A stretch of DNA of 64,000 nucleotides from Flavivirga eckloniae (GCF_002886045.1 NZ_CP025791.1:5347001-5411000); one strand, 5' to 3'. Shown: positions 46,517 through 54,990, counted from the first letter of the stretch. Translations and numbers: made by a program. The notes: generated by a model not told the origin, from the sequence alone.

Positions 46517-46870
46517 TTAAGATTTTAAACAATTACGTATATTATAAAAATGTCCAAGAATAATTGACGAAGAAAATAGAAACGTCCCATATTCAAAAAT
46601 TTCAGCACGTCCTTCTAGCGAAATTGATATTACAAAACCAATAAAAGCAACCCATAAAAAAATACTAATTCCTTTAATAAATTTTCCACTAGTAGCTTTA
46701 TAAATAGAAATAAAAGTTACTAAGATAAACAAGAAAGCAATTATTGGATTACTTAAAAAACCAATGCCCAACGCAAGCAATGTTGGCGCTGCAAGGCAAT
46801 GAACTATGCACAGTAAAGCATTAAATGCTCCTAATTTATCTGCCCAATATATCTTTTTTGTTTGTGTCAT
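46517..46870 (-). CDS. MerC-like membrane protein
   Basis: 117 residues with four probable transmembrane helices. The first carries the metal-type Cys pair in NALLCIVHCLAAPTLLALGI, as in MerC mercury-transport-like proteins. Its start overlaps the stop of the DUF3526 permease by 4 bp, making it the last gene of the ABC operon. Family membership suggests metal handling. True mercury transport is doubtful because no merA or merR is present. Confidence 0.88.
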   Translation of the reverse strand: MTQTKKIYWADKLGAFNALLCIVHCLAAPTLLALGIGFLSNPIIAFLFILVTFISIYKATSGKFIKGISIFLWVAFIGFVISISLEGRAEIFEYGTFLFSSSIILGHFYNIRNCLKS

Positions 46871-48180
46871 TTGTTAAGTATTTTATTGTATTCTAAATAT
46901 TTTGTTTTGTCCACTTTAACATTATCCCAAATATCCAAAATCATTATTTCAATGCGTTTATCAACCGAATTTTGAATATCGTTTCTATAAGTTTGGTAAT
47001 CGTCATAATGAGTTTTTGATGAATGATTTAGTTTATTTTGAAAGTAAGTTAAAGGGTTGAACCAATAGGTTTTTGAAATAAGTTCATTTTTAGTTCTATT
47101 ATCTTCTTCTAGCTTTGAAATTGCAATTTTCATAGCGACATTAATTAATGCTATCCTTGAATCATTTCTTGCCTCCTTTATGGCTATTGTATCTTGTGCA
47201 GTTTTAGTTTGCTTTAAACTTGGATATAAATTAAAAATTTGATTGTCGGTATCGGTGTTTGACTGCTCGTAGATTTCATCTGTCTTATCTCTTTTGATAT
47301 CGATTAGGTCAATCATTAAATTAGTTGGTTTTTCAATACTTATCCATTGGTGTACGACGGCAGGAATGATAAAAGCAAAAAGCAACCAAATACCTATCAT
47401 TTGTAAGGTGTTCGAAATGATGTTTTTTCCATATTTCAGAATTAAAAAGTAAAGAACTACCCAAAACACAAGATATATGGTTAGATATAAAAAAATAATC
47501 CAAAAGGTATTATCTGCCTCAAAAACCTTGGTAAGCGTAGCACCATAAAACATTAATCCAAGCAATGAAAATAAAAGTAGTATCGTGTAAAATAAAGTTC
47601 TTGATAGTATCCACCAATTTTTTGAACCCGTTTGTACAAAAATGAGTGGTAAAAAGCCTTGCTCTGCTTCTGAAGTTTTTATATTATAAAGTAATACTAA
47701 AAGTAATAGAGGCATAAGAAATAGCACAACAAATGAAAAATCTAAAGTGCCAGACTGTATGCGTTCTGGGTTAGCGATTTCCTTTGCCATATCTGCATCA
47801 TATGGGCTTGAATACAAACCAATTTTTTTATAAAAACCATATTGTTCAGTCTGACCTATATTGTAAACGATCGTTGGCGAAGGTTTTTTGAAATAATAAG
47901 TAGGTGTATACCAAATAGACCAGAAAGGTGTTGTAACATCTACCCAAGGCCTGTTTTCAGGCCCTTTTTCGTTTTTGTTGAAATAAGATAGTATGGTTTC
48001 TTTTTCTTCTTTTGCTTTTTGATTGAGTCTTTCAATCTCATTGCTTTGTTGCATATACAAATCTGCACCATTATGCAAACCATAAATGCTGGCTATTAAA
48101 AAGAGTAGTAGCGCTATAATTTTAAAAGGACTGCTAACAAAATGTTTCCACTCATAAAGAAATATGGATAAACTTCTCAT
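46867..48180 (-). CDS. ABC-2-type permease (DUF3526), second subunit
   Basis: A 437-residue protein with a transmembrane helix near 17-35 (FKIIALLLFLIASIYGLH), a large outside loop, and about five more helices (FVVLFLMPLLLLVLLYN, TLFYTILLLFSLLGLMFYG, IYLVFWVVLYFLIL, GIWLLFAFIIPAVVHQW). DUF3526-type permeases pair with NosF-like ATPases. It overlaps the upstream permease by 4 bp and the MerC-like gene by 4 bp, so translation is coupled. Substrate unknown; metal or envelope-related cargo is inferred from the Fur-like regulator. Confidence 0.85.
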   Translation of the reverse strand: MRSLSIFLYEWKHFVSSPFKIIALLLFLIASIYGLHNGADLYMQQSNEIERLNQKAKEEKETILSYFNKNEKGPENRPWVDVTTPFWSIWYTPTYYFKKPSPTIVYNIGQTEQYGFYKKIGLYSSPYDADMAKEIANPERIQSGTLDFSFVVLFLMPLLLLVLLYNIKTSEAEQGFLPLIFVQTGSKNWWILSRTLFYTILLLFSLLGLMFYGATLTKVFEADNTFWIIFLYLTIYLVFWVVLYFLILKYGKNIISNTLQMIGIWLLFAFIIPAVVHQWISIEKPTNLMIDLIDIKRDKTDEIYEQSNTDTDNQIFNLYPSLKQTKTAQDTIAIKEARNDSRIALINVAMKIAISKLEEDNRTKNELISKTYWFNPLTYFQNKLNHSSKTHYDDYQTYRNDIQNSVDKRIEIMILDIWDNVKVDKTKYLEYNKILNK

Positions 48181-49586
48181 ACGATTTGTATTTTTTTAGT
48201 TCCGAAATAGATGCCAACAGTAACAATAATTGACCAAACAATAAGCAAAGCTAAATCCAACAAATAATTTGAAAAGATTTCAGAAATTCGAGTTGGTTTA
48301 TAATCAAAATCTGGAACAGATTTAAAAAATGCATTATCTTCTTTCCATCCCCAATTACCTGTTTTAGAACCACCAAAAGTTTGTTTGTCGTTTAGCGTTT
48401 TAATAAAAAACCTTCTGTAGTTTTCCACTTGTAACAAAAATTCCTGATGATGTAAATTATCACTGGCCATAAAACCCATACTTGAATTTTGTAAGGAAAT
48501 AAAAGGGTTAACAATACCGGCAAATTGAAAGCTTTGTTTTTGTTTGCGAAGTATTTTACGATTATTACCAAAATGTTTATCCCAAACGCTATTTCCATAT
48601 TCTTCATCGGCTTGCATTCGCATACCGTCAAAATTTATAGGTAATTGAGACAAGCTATCCACACCATATTCTTTTAAAACTTTCTCTTTAAGTGCTATGG
48701 CGCGTTTATCTCTAGGGTTGTGTCCGTCAAGTCCTTTTGCGCGGTCTTCTTTCATAGCTGATTGAAATTGATTTCGACTAGGAAGAGGATACCATTTTTC
48801 GGCAGAACTCATTAAAATATTCGGTAAAAATATCGTCCAAATTATCCAAATGCCTAACATTGATGTCAACGCAAGTGTCGCATTTAGCCAACGTGCGGAA
48901 AAGTAAACCGTAATTGCGCTAATAATAAAGTAGTATAAGGTATAGGACAAAAAGAACAATCCTGTTCTGGTTAAAATTTCTAGAGTTAAACTTTGAAAAT
49001 TCAAAATACTATAGACCGAAAGTACAAAGGTTAGTAGGATCATACCATAAAGCCAGACAGATAATGTTTTAGACAAAATAATTTGTAATGGTTTTGCGCC
49101 TTGTAATATGAGTAATTTGAGTCTTCCACTTTGTTTTTCGTTACTAACAGAGTTAAATGCTAAAAAAATCAATAATAATGGAACAATATATTGTAATAAA
49201 AGTGAGGGCTTTAGTTTTCCAAATCTAGAAATAGCTTGCATTTGAGATGCTTCGGAATGCATTATTTCATTCTGAACGTGTCCTTCTACTCGAAGCACAT
49301 TTCCTGTAATGCTATTAACACCTTCATCGAGACTATTTAATAAGTTAGCAGGTTTAAATACATACGTTCCATAATGTGCAGCACTATGAGGGTTCATTTC
49401 GTCAATGCTTACCCATTGTTGCCGTACATGGTCTTTAGCACTTTGGTGTGTTTGCTCTTGCTTTCGTGTTTGATAATTTCCTAAAAAAACAGAGAGTAAT
49501 AAGATTGAAATAAAAGCAATGCTTATGCCTAAAAATATACGACTACGGATTAAAAACCGCCATTCGTTTTTGATGATTTGCAACAT
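48177..49586 (-). CDS. ABC-2-type permease (DUF3526), first subunit
   Basis: A 469-residue protein. Transmembrane helices lie near 18-37 (IFLGISIAFISILLLSVFLG), then a large extracytoplasmic domain, then a block with LLQYIVPLLLIFLAFNSVSN, LKLLILQGAKPLQIILSKTL and further helices, ending LALLIVWSIIVTVGIYFGTK. The SNEKQSGRLKLLILQG segment is the cytoplasmic coupling region typical of ABC-2 permeases. It is a paralogue of the next permease and is 10 bp after the ATPase gene. Confidence 0.87.
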   Translation of the reverse strand: MLQIIKNEWRFLIRSRIFLGISIAFISILLLSVFLGNYQTRKQEQTHQSAKDHVRQQWVSIDEMNPHSAAHYGTYVFKPANLLNSLDEGVNSITGNVLRVEGHVQNEIMHSEASQMQAISRFGKLKPSLLLQYIVPLLLIFLAFNSVSNEKQSGRLKLLILQGAKPLQIILSKTLSVWLYGMILLTFVLSVYSILNFQSLTLEILTRTGLFFLSYTLYYFIISAITVYFSARWLNATLALTSMLGIWIIWTIFLPNILMSSAEKWYPLPSRNQFQSAMKEDRAKGLDGHNPRDKRAIALKEKVLKEYGVDSLSQLPINFDGMRMQADEEYGNSVWDKHFGNNRKILRKQKQSFQFAGIVNPFISLQNSSMGFMASDNLHHQEFLLQVENYRRFFIKTLNDKQTFGGSKTGNWGWKEDNAFFKSVPDFDYKPTRISEIFSNYLLDLALLIVWSIIVTVGIYFGTKKIQIV

Positions 49587-49596
49587 AATATTCGTT

Positions 49597-50298
49597 TTAG
49601 TTTTGCATAAATTGCAGATATAATGTTTCTAGCTCATTAGCACTTACATCTTTGCTATACAATTCTTTTACTAAAATTCCATTTTTTAAAATACCGATAC
49701 GATTACAAACCTCGCGGACGCGAAAAATATCGTGGGAAGCCATCAAAATAGTAGCGCCTTCAGAAGCTAATTTTTTTAAAAGAACAGAAAGTTCATTACT
49801 GGCCAAAGGGTCTAAACCACTGGCAGGCTCATCTAATAAATAGACTTTTGCTTTTTTTGCATAGGCAATAGCGATGCCTACTTTCTGTCGCATTCCTTTA
49901 GAATAACCACTCACTTTTTTTACGTGTACTTTATTTTCCAATCCGCAAATTGTTAGGTAGTTTTCTAGTTCACTTTTAGAATATTTTAATCCTGCTAACT
50001 TGCAGAAATAATCTAAATTTTCTAAACCTGATAAATATGGATATAGATTAACATTTTCAGGAATATAACCAATGAGTTTTCTAGTCTCTTGTGAATTATG
50101 GTTAGTGTCTATATCATTAATATGTACCTCTCCTGAGTCTGGGTTAAGAAAACCTAATAACATATTTATAGTGGTAGATTTTCCTGCACCATTAGCACCC
50201 AAAAGCCCTAAAATTTCTCCTTTCTGAACTTCTAAATTTAAGTTTTGAATGGCAAGATTACCTTTAAATGATTTGCTAACGTTTCGTAATTGTATCAT
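49597..50298 (-). CDS. ABC transporter ATP-binding protein (NosF-like)
   Basis: About 233 residues. The start at 50298 (MIQLRNVSKSFKGNLAIQNL) is chosen over an upstream in-frame codon because the extra 56 codons would run through the operator region and look non-coding. Walker A is GLLGANGAGKSTT, the signature region is VSGYSKGMRQKVGIA, Walker B is KVYLLDEPASGLDP, and the switch His is in MASHDIFRVREV. The first gene of a four-gene operon with two DUF3526 permeases and a MerC-like protein, divergent from a Fur-family regulator. Confidence 0.94.
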   Translation of the reverse strand: MIQLRNVSKSFKGNLAIQNLNLEVQKGEILGLLGANGAGKSTTINMLLGFLNPDSGEVHINDIDTNHNSQETRKLIGYIPENVNLYPYLSGLENLDYFCKLAGLKYSKSELENYLTICGLENKVHVKKVSGYSKGMRQKVGIAIAYAKKAKVYLLDEPASGLDPLASNELSVLLKKLASEGATILMASHDIFRVREVCNRIGILKNGILVKELYSKDVSANELETLYLQFMQN

Positions 50299-50315
50299 GA
50301 GACTATTTTTGTTAA

Positions 50316-50330
50316 TGCAATTGAGTTGCA
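50316..50330. promoter_or_regulatory. Fur/Zur-like operator 1 (TGCAA-N5-TTGCA)
   Basis: TGCAATTGAGTTGCA is a palindrome with arms TGCAA and TTGCA. It covers the region around the expected transcription start of the minus-strand ABC operon and contains the TTG of the plus-strand promoter. It has the same arms and spacer length as operator 2. Confidence 0.7.
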
Positions 50331-50349
50331 AAAGTAGAAAATAATTTTG
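50321..50349 (+). promoter_or_regulatory. Promoter for the Fur-family gene
   Basis: TTG at 50321-50323 and TAATTTTG at 50342-50349, 18 bp apart. The start point would fall in operator 2. A second TAATTTTG at 50370-50377 is only 5 bp before the ATG and is less likely. Confidence 0.5.
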
Positions 50350-50358
50350 TAATTGCAA
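50329..50358 (-). promoter_or_regulatory. Promoter for the ABC/DUF3526/MerC operon
   Basis: On the minus strand TTG (complement of 50356-50358) and TACTTTTG (complement of 50329-50336) are exactly 19 bp apart, a full match to the Bacteroidota promoter. The -33 box lies inside operator 2 and the start point in operator 1. Confidence 0.65.
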
Positions 50359-50368
50359 CAATGTTGCA
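50354..50368. promoter_or_regulatory. Fur/Zur-like operator 2 (TGCAA-N5-TTGCA)
   Basis: TGCAACAATGTTGCA has identical arms to operator 1, 38 bp away centre to centre. It covers the -33 box of the ABC operon and the start region of the Fur-family gene, so one repressor could close both promoters. Confidence 0.7.
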
Positions 50369-50382
50369 TTAATTTTGTGATT

Positions 50383-50763
50383 ATGGGAATTATCAGAAAA
50401 ACAAAAGCTGTAGCTACAGTGCTCCAAATTTTTGAAGAAAAGAACGAAGCTAAATCGGTAGTACATCTAATAGAACTTGTAAAAGATAAGATGAATAAAA
50501 CTACGGTGTATCGTATTTTAGATAGACTTGAACAAGATGGTACTATTCATTCTTTTAACGGAAAAGATGGTTTAAAATGGTATGCTAAAAGTGAGGGATG
50601 TTCTGCTAGCTATCATTCGGATATGCATCCACATTTTCAATGTACAACATGCGATAAAGTTGAGTGTTTGCCTTTTGAAATTAAAATTCCTTCTATAAAA
50701 AATCATAAAGTAGATTCTACAGATATTCTCTTAATAGGACAATGTGAAGTTTGTTGCGTGTGA
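50383..50763 (+). CDS. Fur-family metalloregulator (Zur-like)
   Basis: About 126 residues; the start at 50383 (MGIIRKTKAVATVLQIFEE) is used because earlier codons fall in operator 2. The winged helix has MNKTTVYRILDRLEQDGTIH. The metal-binding C-terminal part has HSDMHPHFQC, CTTC in FQCTTCDKVEC, and CEVC at the end, i.e. the two CxxC pairs of the structural zinc site. Fur, Zur and PerR cannot be told apart with certainty; the divergent ABC/MerC operon and the TGCAA-type operators suggest zinc or another thiophilic metal, and self-regulation. Confidence 0.93.
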   Translation: MGIIRKTKAVATVLQIFEEKNEAKSVVHLIELVKDKMNKTTVYRILDRLEQDGTIHSFNGKDGLKWYAKSEGCSASYHSDMHPHFQCTTCDKVECLPFEIKIPSIKNHKVDSTDILLIGQCEVCCV

Positions 50764-50882
50764 GTATTGGTTACAATGTATTTGTGTATGGCTTTGTTGC
50801 TTTGGGATCTGGGGGAATTCGGAGAATTTTCCGATTGTTAGATAGGCTCTCTGGTAATGAACTATAGCATTGTTGGTAGCCG
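50764..50882. repeat. Imperfect palindromic spacer (cassette-boundary-like)
   Basis: The arm GGTTACAATGTATTTGTGTA near 50770 and the complement of the arm ending 50882 (GGCTACCAACAATGCTATAG) are related. The middle has GGGAATTCGGAGAATTTTCC, much like the core of the spacer at 56918-57058. It directly follows the stop of the minus-strand gene at 50883. Confidence 0.45.
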
Positions 50883-51296
50883 TTATTTTTTCTTTTTCCT
50901 TTTATAGAGTCCAACATAACTTCCTGTAGAGATTATACCCACGTCATAGTCGAAATAGTGATTTTCGGAACTGTCTAAGTATATCCTTAATTTCTTGATC
51001 TTTTCTTCAATCACCTCATATTTGAATTGATTTATAAGAGTCTCGCTCTTGGTCGTAGGATCATAATATTTTATTTGAATTTTCTCATTAAAGGTCCAAA
51101 TAAAAACTGGGCTTTTAATAGAGGCTTTTTCAATTCTTAGTTTATATAACCCTATTCCTTTTTGTTCGAAAGTTTTTAAACTATCAAAGTCAGCCAACAC
51201 CCACTGTGATTCATCTATGTTGTTAAAAAATAATCCCTGTGAATAGGAATAACTTAGAGTTCCAAAAAGGAAGAATATCGAAAGTATAAATCTCAT
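50883..51296 (-). CDS. Small secreted protein of unknown function
   Basis: About 137 residues; an upstream in-frame start at 51317 would add 7. A signal peptide (MRFILSIFFLFGTLSYSYSQ) is followed by a beta-rich domain (SQWVLADFDSLKTFEQKGIG, EKIQIKYYDPTTKSETLINQ) and a basic tail (YKRKKKK). It resembles lipocalin-like single-domain proteins in length and pattern, but I do not recognise the family. It lies alone between spacer sequences at both ends. Confidence 0.65.
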   Translation of the reverse strand: MRFILSIFFLFGTLSYSYSQGLFFNNIDESQWVLADFDSLKTFEQKGIGLYKLRIEKASIKSPVFIWTFNEKIQIKYYDPTTKSETLINQFKYEVIEEKIKKLRIYLDSSENHYFDYDVGIISTGSYVGLYKRKKKK

Positions 51297-51458
51297 TTTG
51301 TTATTTTTTTTGTGCATTGTTGGCTTTAGTTATTTTTATTTCCTTAAGTTATCGATAATTCTTTTGATAGAAAAGATATGCAGCATGTTGTTTATACTAT
51401 GAGGAGAGTTGTTGAAACCTTAAGGAGAGGAAGATCTGTAGTGTAAATATTATACTCA

Positions 51459-51558
51459 TTACTCAGAGTGTTTTTCTTTTAGAAGCTGTTTGGCTACTTC
51501 GACAGCTTCCTCCTGATATTTGTGTCTGCTCTCAATGATAAATTTCAGTTCTTTGCTC
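51459..51558 (-). pseudogene. C-terminal coding remnant
   Basis: On the minus strand 32 codons without a start, just after a TAG, read SKELKFIIESRHKYQEEAVE followed by VAKQLLKEKHSE, then a stop. The amphipathic, Glu/Lys-rich pattern looks like real protein and resembles the short helical segment found in many Bacteroidota membrane proteins (Y-Q-x-E-A-x-x-x-A). It is the only coding-like sequence in the 51318-51569 gap. It cannot be expressed as it stands. Confidence 0.35.
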
Positions 51559-51569
51559 TATGACGTTTT

Positions 51570-52637
51570 CTACTTATTAGAAATAATAATTAATTTTGAA
51601 AGATTGATTTGTTTTCCGAGAAGATTTAGAATGTAAGTTCCATTCGATAATGATGAAATATCAAGTTTCTCTTCTAAATTATTGCCTATTGTTTTATCTA
51701 TTATTTTTCTACTGTCTAAAGTAAATACTTGTAGCGAAGTTGTATTTGGAGGGATATTATTTAAATATATTATATTTTTTGCGGGATTTGGATAAATTAT
51801 CAAAATGTCGCTATTCAGGCTATTATCATTTATTGATAGAATATTAACTTCTTCAATACTAAAATTGGCAAAAGATACTATTTCATCTCTAAGGTCTTGG
51901 TCATTTAATAAACTTCTATAAATTCCCCATTTTGGTCTGACAAAATCTGCACCTGACCTCCAGTTAATAATATTATTGTTAGTGTAGGCCAGAAGAGTGG
52001 TATTGTCTTCTACTTTTTTTATCTCGATATTATAATTCCCAGACGTGCCATACTTAATAGTTTCTGTTACTTCTAGCCAGGTGCCAACAAAAGGAGCTAA
52101 ATCGGTTTGAGTTAATGTAATTTGAGTGTCTGTTTCTGCATAACGTAATTCAAGACGGTCTGGATTTCCTTTTCTAGTTGTTAACGTATACATTGGCATA
52201 CTTGCTAATGATCCTCCAACAGATTTTAATTGATGAAGATGAGTAAAATTAGGTGATGATTGAAATCCATTTTCAAGTTTAAATTTCCATTTATAAATTA
52301 TAGTTTCATTTTCTATACCTAGTAAGTTATCCGCCGATTTATCATAAGTTTTTATTTCGTTACGTTGCCTATCAAAATTAATACATCGGTCATTATCATC
52401 AGTTGTATGAATATGAAAACGAAAAACATGAGTATTTAATGTACTATCAAATATTTCATCTATATGTTCTCCGAATGAAGTATGACTACAATCTGGGGTT
52501 TCTATCGGGTTGAAACCTGGAGCCAATATAGACGTAATTAAAGAATAAGTATTTCCAGGTCCATCAGCATTTAACTCAACTTGGCCAAAGCTATACAGAG
52601 ATACAAAGAATAAAAAAGATAATATAAATATTCTCAT
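51570..52637 (-). CDS. Secreted polysaccharide lyase-like protein (heparinase I-like fold) with T9SS sorting domain
   Basis: A 355-residue protein with a signal peptide (FFVSLYSFGQ). Residues about 25-265 form a concanavalin-type jelly roll with IIYKWKFKLENGFQSSPNFT, THLHQLKS, LPFVGTW-like APFVGTWLEVTETIKYG and the typical RPKWGIYRSL, as in polysaccharide lyases of the PF14099 group (heparinase I and alginate/glucuronan lyase relatives). A type A T9SS domain (about 280-355) has LIIYPNPAKNIIYLNN and NGTYILNLLGKQINLSKL. The enzyme would be secreted. Substrate not determinable; it is isolated from the main glycan locus. Its neighbours are unrelated single genes. Confidence 0.78.
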   Translation of the reverse strand: MRIFILSFLFFVSLYSFGQVELNADGPGNTYSLITSILAPGFNPIETPDCSHTSFGEHIDEIFDSTLNTHVFRFHIHTTDDNDRCINFDRQRNEIKTYDKSADNLLGIENETIIYKWKFKLENGFQSSPNFTHLHQLKSVGGSLASMPMYTLTTRKGNPDRLELRYAETDTQITLTQTDLAPFVGTWLEVTETIKYGTSGNYNIEIKKVEDNTTLLAYTNNNIINWRSGADFVRPKWGIYRSLLNDQDLRDEIVSFANFSIEEVNILSINDNSLNSDILIIYPNPAKNIIYLNNIPPNTTSLQVFTLDSRKIIDKTIGNNLEEKLDISSLSNGTYILNLLGKQINLSKLIIISNK

Positions 52638-52732
52638 AGCCTGTTTAATTGGTTTTCCAAATTGGTTTACTAAATATAGTGAATATTAATGGTATGTATT
52701 TTGTTTAAATAAGTTCTCTTACTGATATGTTT

Positions 52733-52791
52733 TACAGCGTTTAGTCTAAGCGGTCGTCTTAATGCCGCTTGTACATTGTTGTGTGTTCGTT
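52733..52791. repeat. Hairpin spacer after the serine-hydrolase gene
   Basis: AAGCGGTCGTCTTAATGCCGCTT can fold as a 6-bp-stem hairpin (AAGCGG/CCGCTT), followed by TACATTGTTGTGTGTTCG up to the stop. The complement CACACAACAATGTACAAG is like other spacer arms here. A second arm is not clear. Confidence 0.35.
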
Positions 52792-53991
52792 TTATTGGGT
52801 TAGCATTTTAGCTATAATCTCTTCAATTTTTTTTGTAAAACTCATATAACCATTCCATCCTTTTACATTGGTTAAGATGGCAATTGATAGTTGTTTTTCG
52901 GGTATTAAAACCAAAATAGCAGAACCTCCTGCTTGCCTACCAGTATGTCCGAACCTTTTTGTGTCTTCTGAAGGAAATATCATCACTCCATAACCATAGC
53001 TTTCTTTATTGGGTATAGCAAAGCGCCATTCAGGTATTTTTTCATTGCTGTTCTCGTCACCTTTTAAATAGGTAGAAGACATTAACTGAATTGTTTCGGA
53101 TGAAAAAAAATGTTGATTTAAGAAGGCATTTGCAAACAGGATCAAATCTGAAGCCGTAGTCAAATGTCCTCCAGCAGGCAAATTTTCACTTACATCACGC
53201 ATGTCTGCTCTACGGATGGGTTTGTTCCTTTGTATACGATAACCTGAGGCTCGATGCGGAATAATTTCCCATGAATCATCTTCAAAGGTACTATTCATGG
53301 AAGTTGGTTCAAAAATATACTGTTTCGTAAGTTGTTGATAGGTTAAACCCGATGCTCCTTCAAGTACACAAGCTAGCACACGATAACCTTGTGAAGAATA
53401 GTGCCAATTCGTCCCTGGTTTGAAAATAAGTGAGTCATTCTTGAAATTGTCAAGAACTTTTCCTATTTCGGTATACCTAGTAAATTCACCTAATAATTCT
53501 TTATTATATCTATTTCTTATTTTTAAACTATCATCAGCAGTTTTCGCATCTTTTAACTCTTCCTCTAGATCCATATAAGAACGAATGCCACTTGTATGGG
53601 TAAGTAATTGTCTGGTTGTAATATCAAAAGGTTTTTTTGGAAAATTAGGGCAATACTCCTGAATTGGCAAATCAAGATTCAAGGCACCTTTGTCTACCAA
53701 TACCATAGCTACAGAAGCCGTCCATAATTTTGAGACTGATGCTGTTCTATATTTAGTATGTATTGTTGCAGGGACGTTATTCTCAATATCAGCTAATCCA
53801 TACCCCTCATTCAATATTAAGCTATCTTTTAAACTTACTGCTATTTGTAATGATGGCGCTTTGGAACTCTCTATTTCTAGTATCGCTAATTCTGATATTT
53901 TGTTTTTTAATGTGTCAACATTTATGCTAACTGTTTGAGCCGATAGATTTAATCCCAGATATAAAAATATAAGTTTCAATAAATATTTCAT
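52792..53991 (-). CDS. Serine hydrolase, beta-lactamase/PBP4*-type
   Basis: A 399-residue protein with a signal peptide ending NLSAQ. The serine beta-lactamase/DD-peptidase motifs are Ser85-x-x-Lys88 in TASVSKLW, a Tyr motif in HYSSQGYRVL, and HTGRQAGGSAI. Other family blocks are TTRQLLTHTSGIRSYMD and LPAGGHLTTASDLILFA. Members act as esterases, peptidases or, rarely, beta-lactamases, usually periplasmic. It is a lone gene with spacers at both ends. Specificity is unknown; true beta-lactamase activity is not implied. Confidence 0.93.
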   Translation of the reverse strand: MKYLLKLIFLYLGLNLSAQTVSINVDTLKNKISELAILEIESSKAPSLQIAVSLKDSLILNEGYGLADIENNVPATIHTKYRTASVSKLWTASVAMVLVDKGALNLDLPIQEYCPNFPKKPFDITTRQLLTHTSGIRSYMDLEEELKDAKTADDSLKIRNRYNKELLGEFTRYTEIGKVLDNFKNDSLIFKPGTNWHYSSQGYRVLACVLEGASGLTYQQLTKQYIFEPTSMNSTFEDDSWEIIPHRASGYRIQRNKPIRRADMRDVSENLPAGGHLTTASDLILFANAFLNQHFFSSETIQLMSSTYLKGDENSNEKIPEWRFAIPNKESYGYGVMIFPSEDTKRFGHTGRQAGGSAILVLIPEKQLSIAILTNVKGWNGYMSFTKKIEEIIAKMLTQ

Positions 53992-54216
53992 ATACTAACT
54001 ATTTAAACTAAAGATTATAAATTTCAGAAGATGTTACATTCTGTTTTTTCAGTCCATTTAAAATTCTTATTAACGTCAATTTATTATGTTGAAAATCAGT
54101 TATTTAGTATTTGGTCAATTTCTGCAAAAATACGCTCAATTTTCATTCTTTTTTGTTGACATTAGCTCAAGAAATTAATAGAGTTTCTTTATATGGGGAA
54201 TGACACACAACGATTT

Positions 54217-54250
54217 AAATAAACGCTCGTTTTAATGGCGTTTATTTTTT
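54217..54250. terminator. Hairpin terminator
   Basis: AAATAAACGC and GCGTTTATTT form a 10-bp stem around an 11-base loop, followed by TTT. It lies in the 314-bp gap between the serine hydrolase and the LRR gene, which otherwise holds nothing clear; orientation is compatible with plus-strand or symmetric use. Confidence 0.55.
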
Positions 54251-54305
54251 GTTGTAAATAGTTTTGTTTTGCCTTTTGCATAAACATCTCAGATTACACG
54301 CTGTA

Positions 54306-54971
54306 TTAAATATCACAATTTGGAAGAATATTTTTCGCTTGTTCTTCCAAATTTTCAGGAATATGTAAAAACTTCAACTCTGTTAAATTCTTAAATGAAT
54401 CAGGTAATTTTTTTAAACTATTATTTGTTAAATATAGACTTGTAAGCTGATTTAGATTTCCTATGGACTCAGGTAATTCTAAAATAGAATTATTTACTAA
54501 GTCAAGTTCTTCAAGATTAACAAGCCTGCCAAAATCTTTTGGTAGAGAATTTATTTTATTATTCCTTAAAGAGATAAAATTTAACTCAGAAAAATCACAA
54601 ATAAAATCAGGTAATGAAGTTAGCAATGTATTTCCCATTGCAAGCTGTTTTAATTTAATAAGTTGCTTAAATGAATTTGGAAAGCCTGTAATTGTATTCT
54701 CAGATAGATTTAAATATTCTATTTGATTTAAATCACCAATCCAATCTGGAAGAAAAGTAATCCTGTTATTATTTAAATTCAAAACTTTTAAGTTAGTTAG
54801 CTGTCTCATTGAATCAGGTAAGAAAGCCAGATTATTATAGTCTAAATGCAGAGTCGTTAGGTTTGTAAGTTCGCCTATATCCTCATCCAGTATTTCGATG
54901 TTTTGATTATTTAGGTCTAGTTCGAATACATTTTCTTTTTCTTTGAGAGCTTCTTTAATAGAGGTATGCAT
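54306..54971 (-). CDS. Leucine-rich-repeat protein
   Basis: 221 residues made of about eight 23-residue LRR units of the LxxLxxLxLxxNxLxxLPxx type (for example LTTLHLDYNNLAFLPDSM, LKVLNLNNNRITFLPDWI, LEELDLVNNSILELPESI). There is no signal peptide, so it is probably cytoplasmic. The N-terminal ~30 residues (KEALKEKENVFELDLNNQNI) start the first repeat. Such repeats bind proteins; no partner is suggested by context. It is a single gene between cassette-like spacers. Confidence 0.92.
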   Translation of the reverse strand: MHTSIKEALKEKENVFELDLNNQNIEILDEDIGELTNLTTLHLDYNNLAFLPDSMRQLTNLKVLNLNNNRITFLPDWIGDLNQIEYLNLSENTITGFPNSFKQLIKLKQLAMGNTLLTSLPDFICDFSELNFISLRNNKINSLPKDFGRLVNLEELDLVNNSILELPESIGNLNQLTSLYLTNNSLKKLPDSFKNLTELKFLHIPENLEEQAKNILPNCDI

Positions 54972-54990
54972 ATATCTATTTTTTTGTTTC

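Noticed and set aside
46517-46870. Mercury-resistance operon
   Set aside because: Only a MerC-like protein is present; no MerA, MerR, MerT or MerP was seen.
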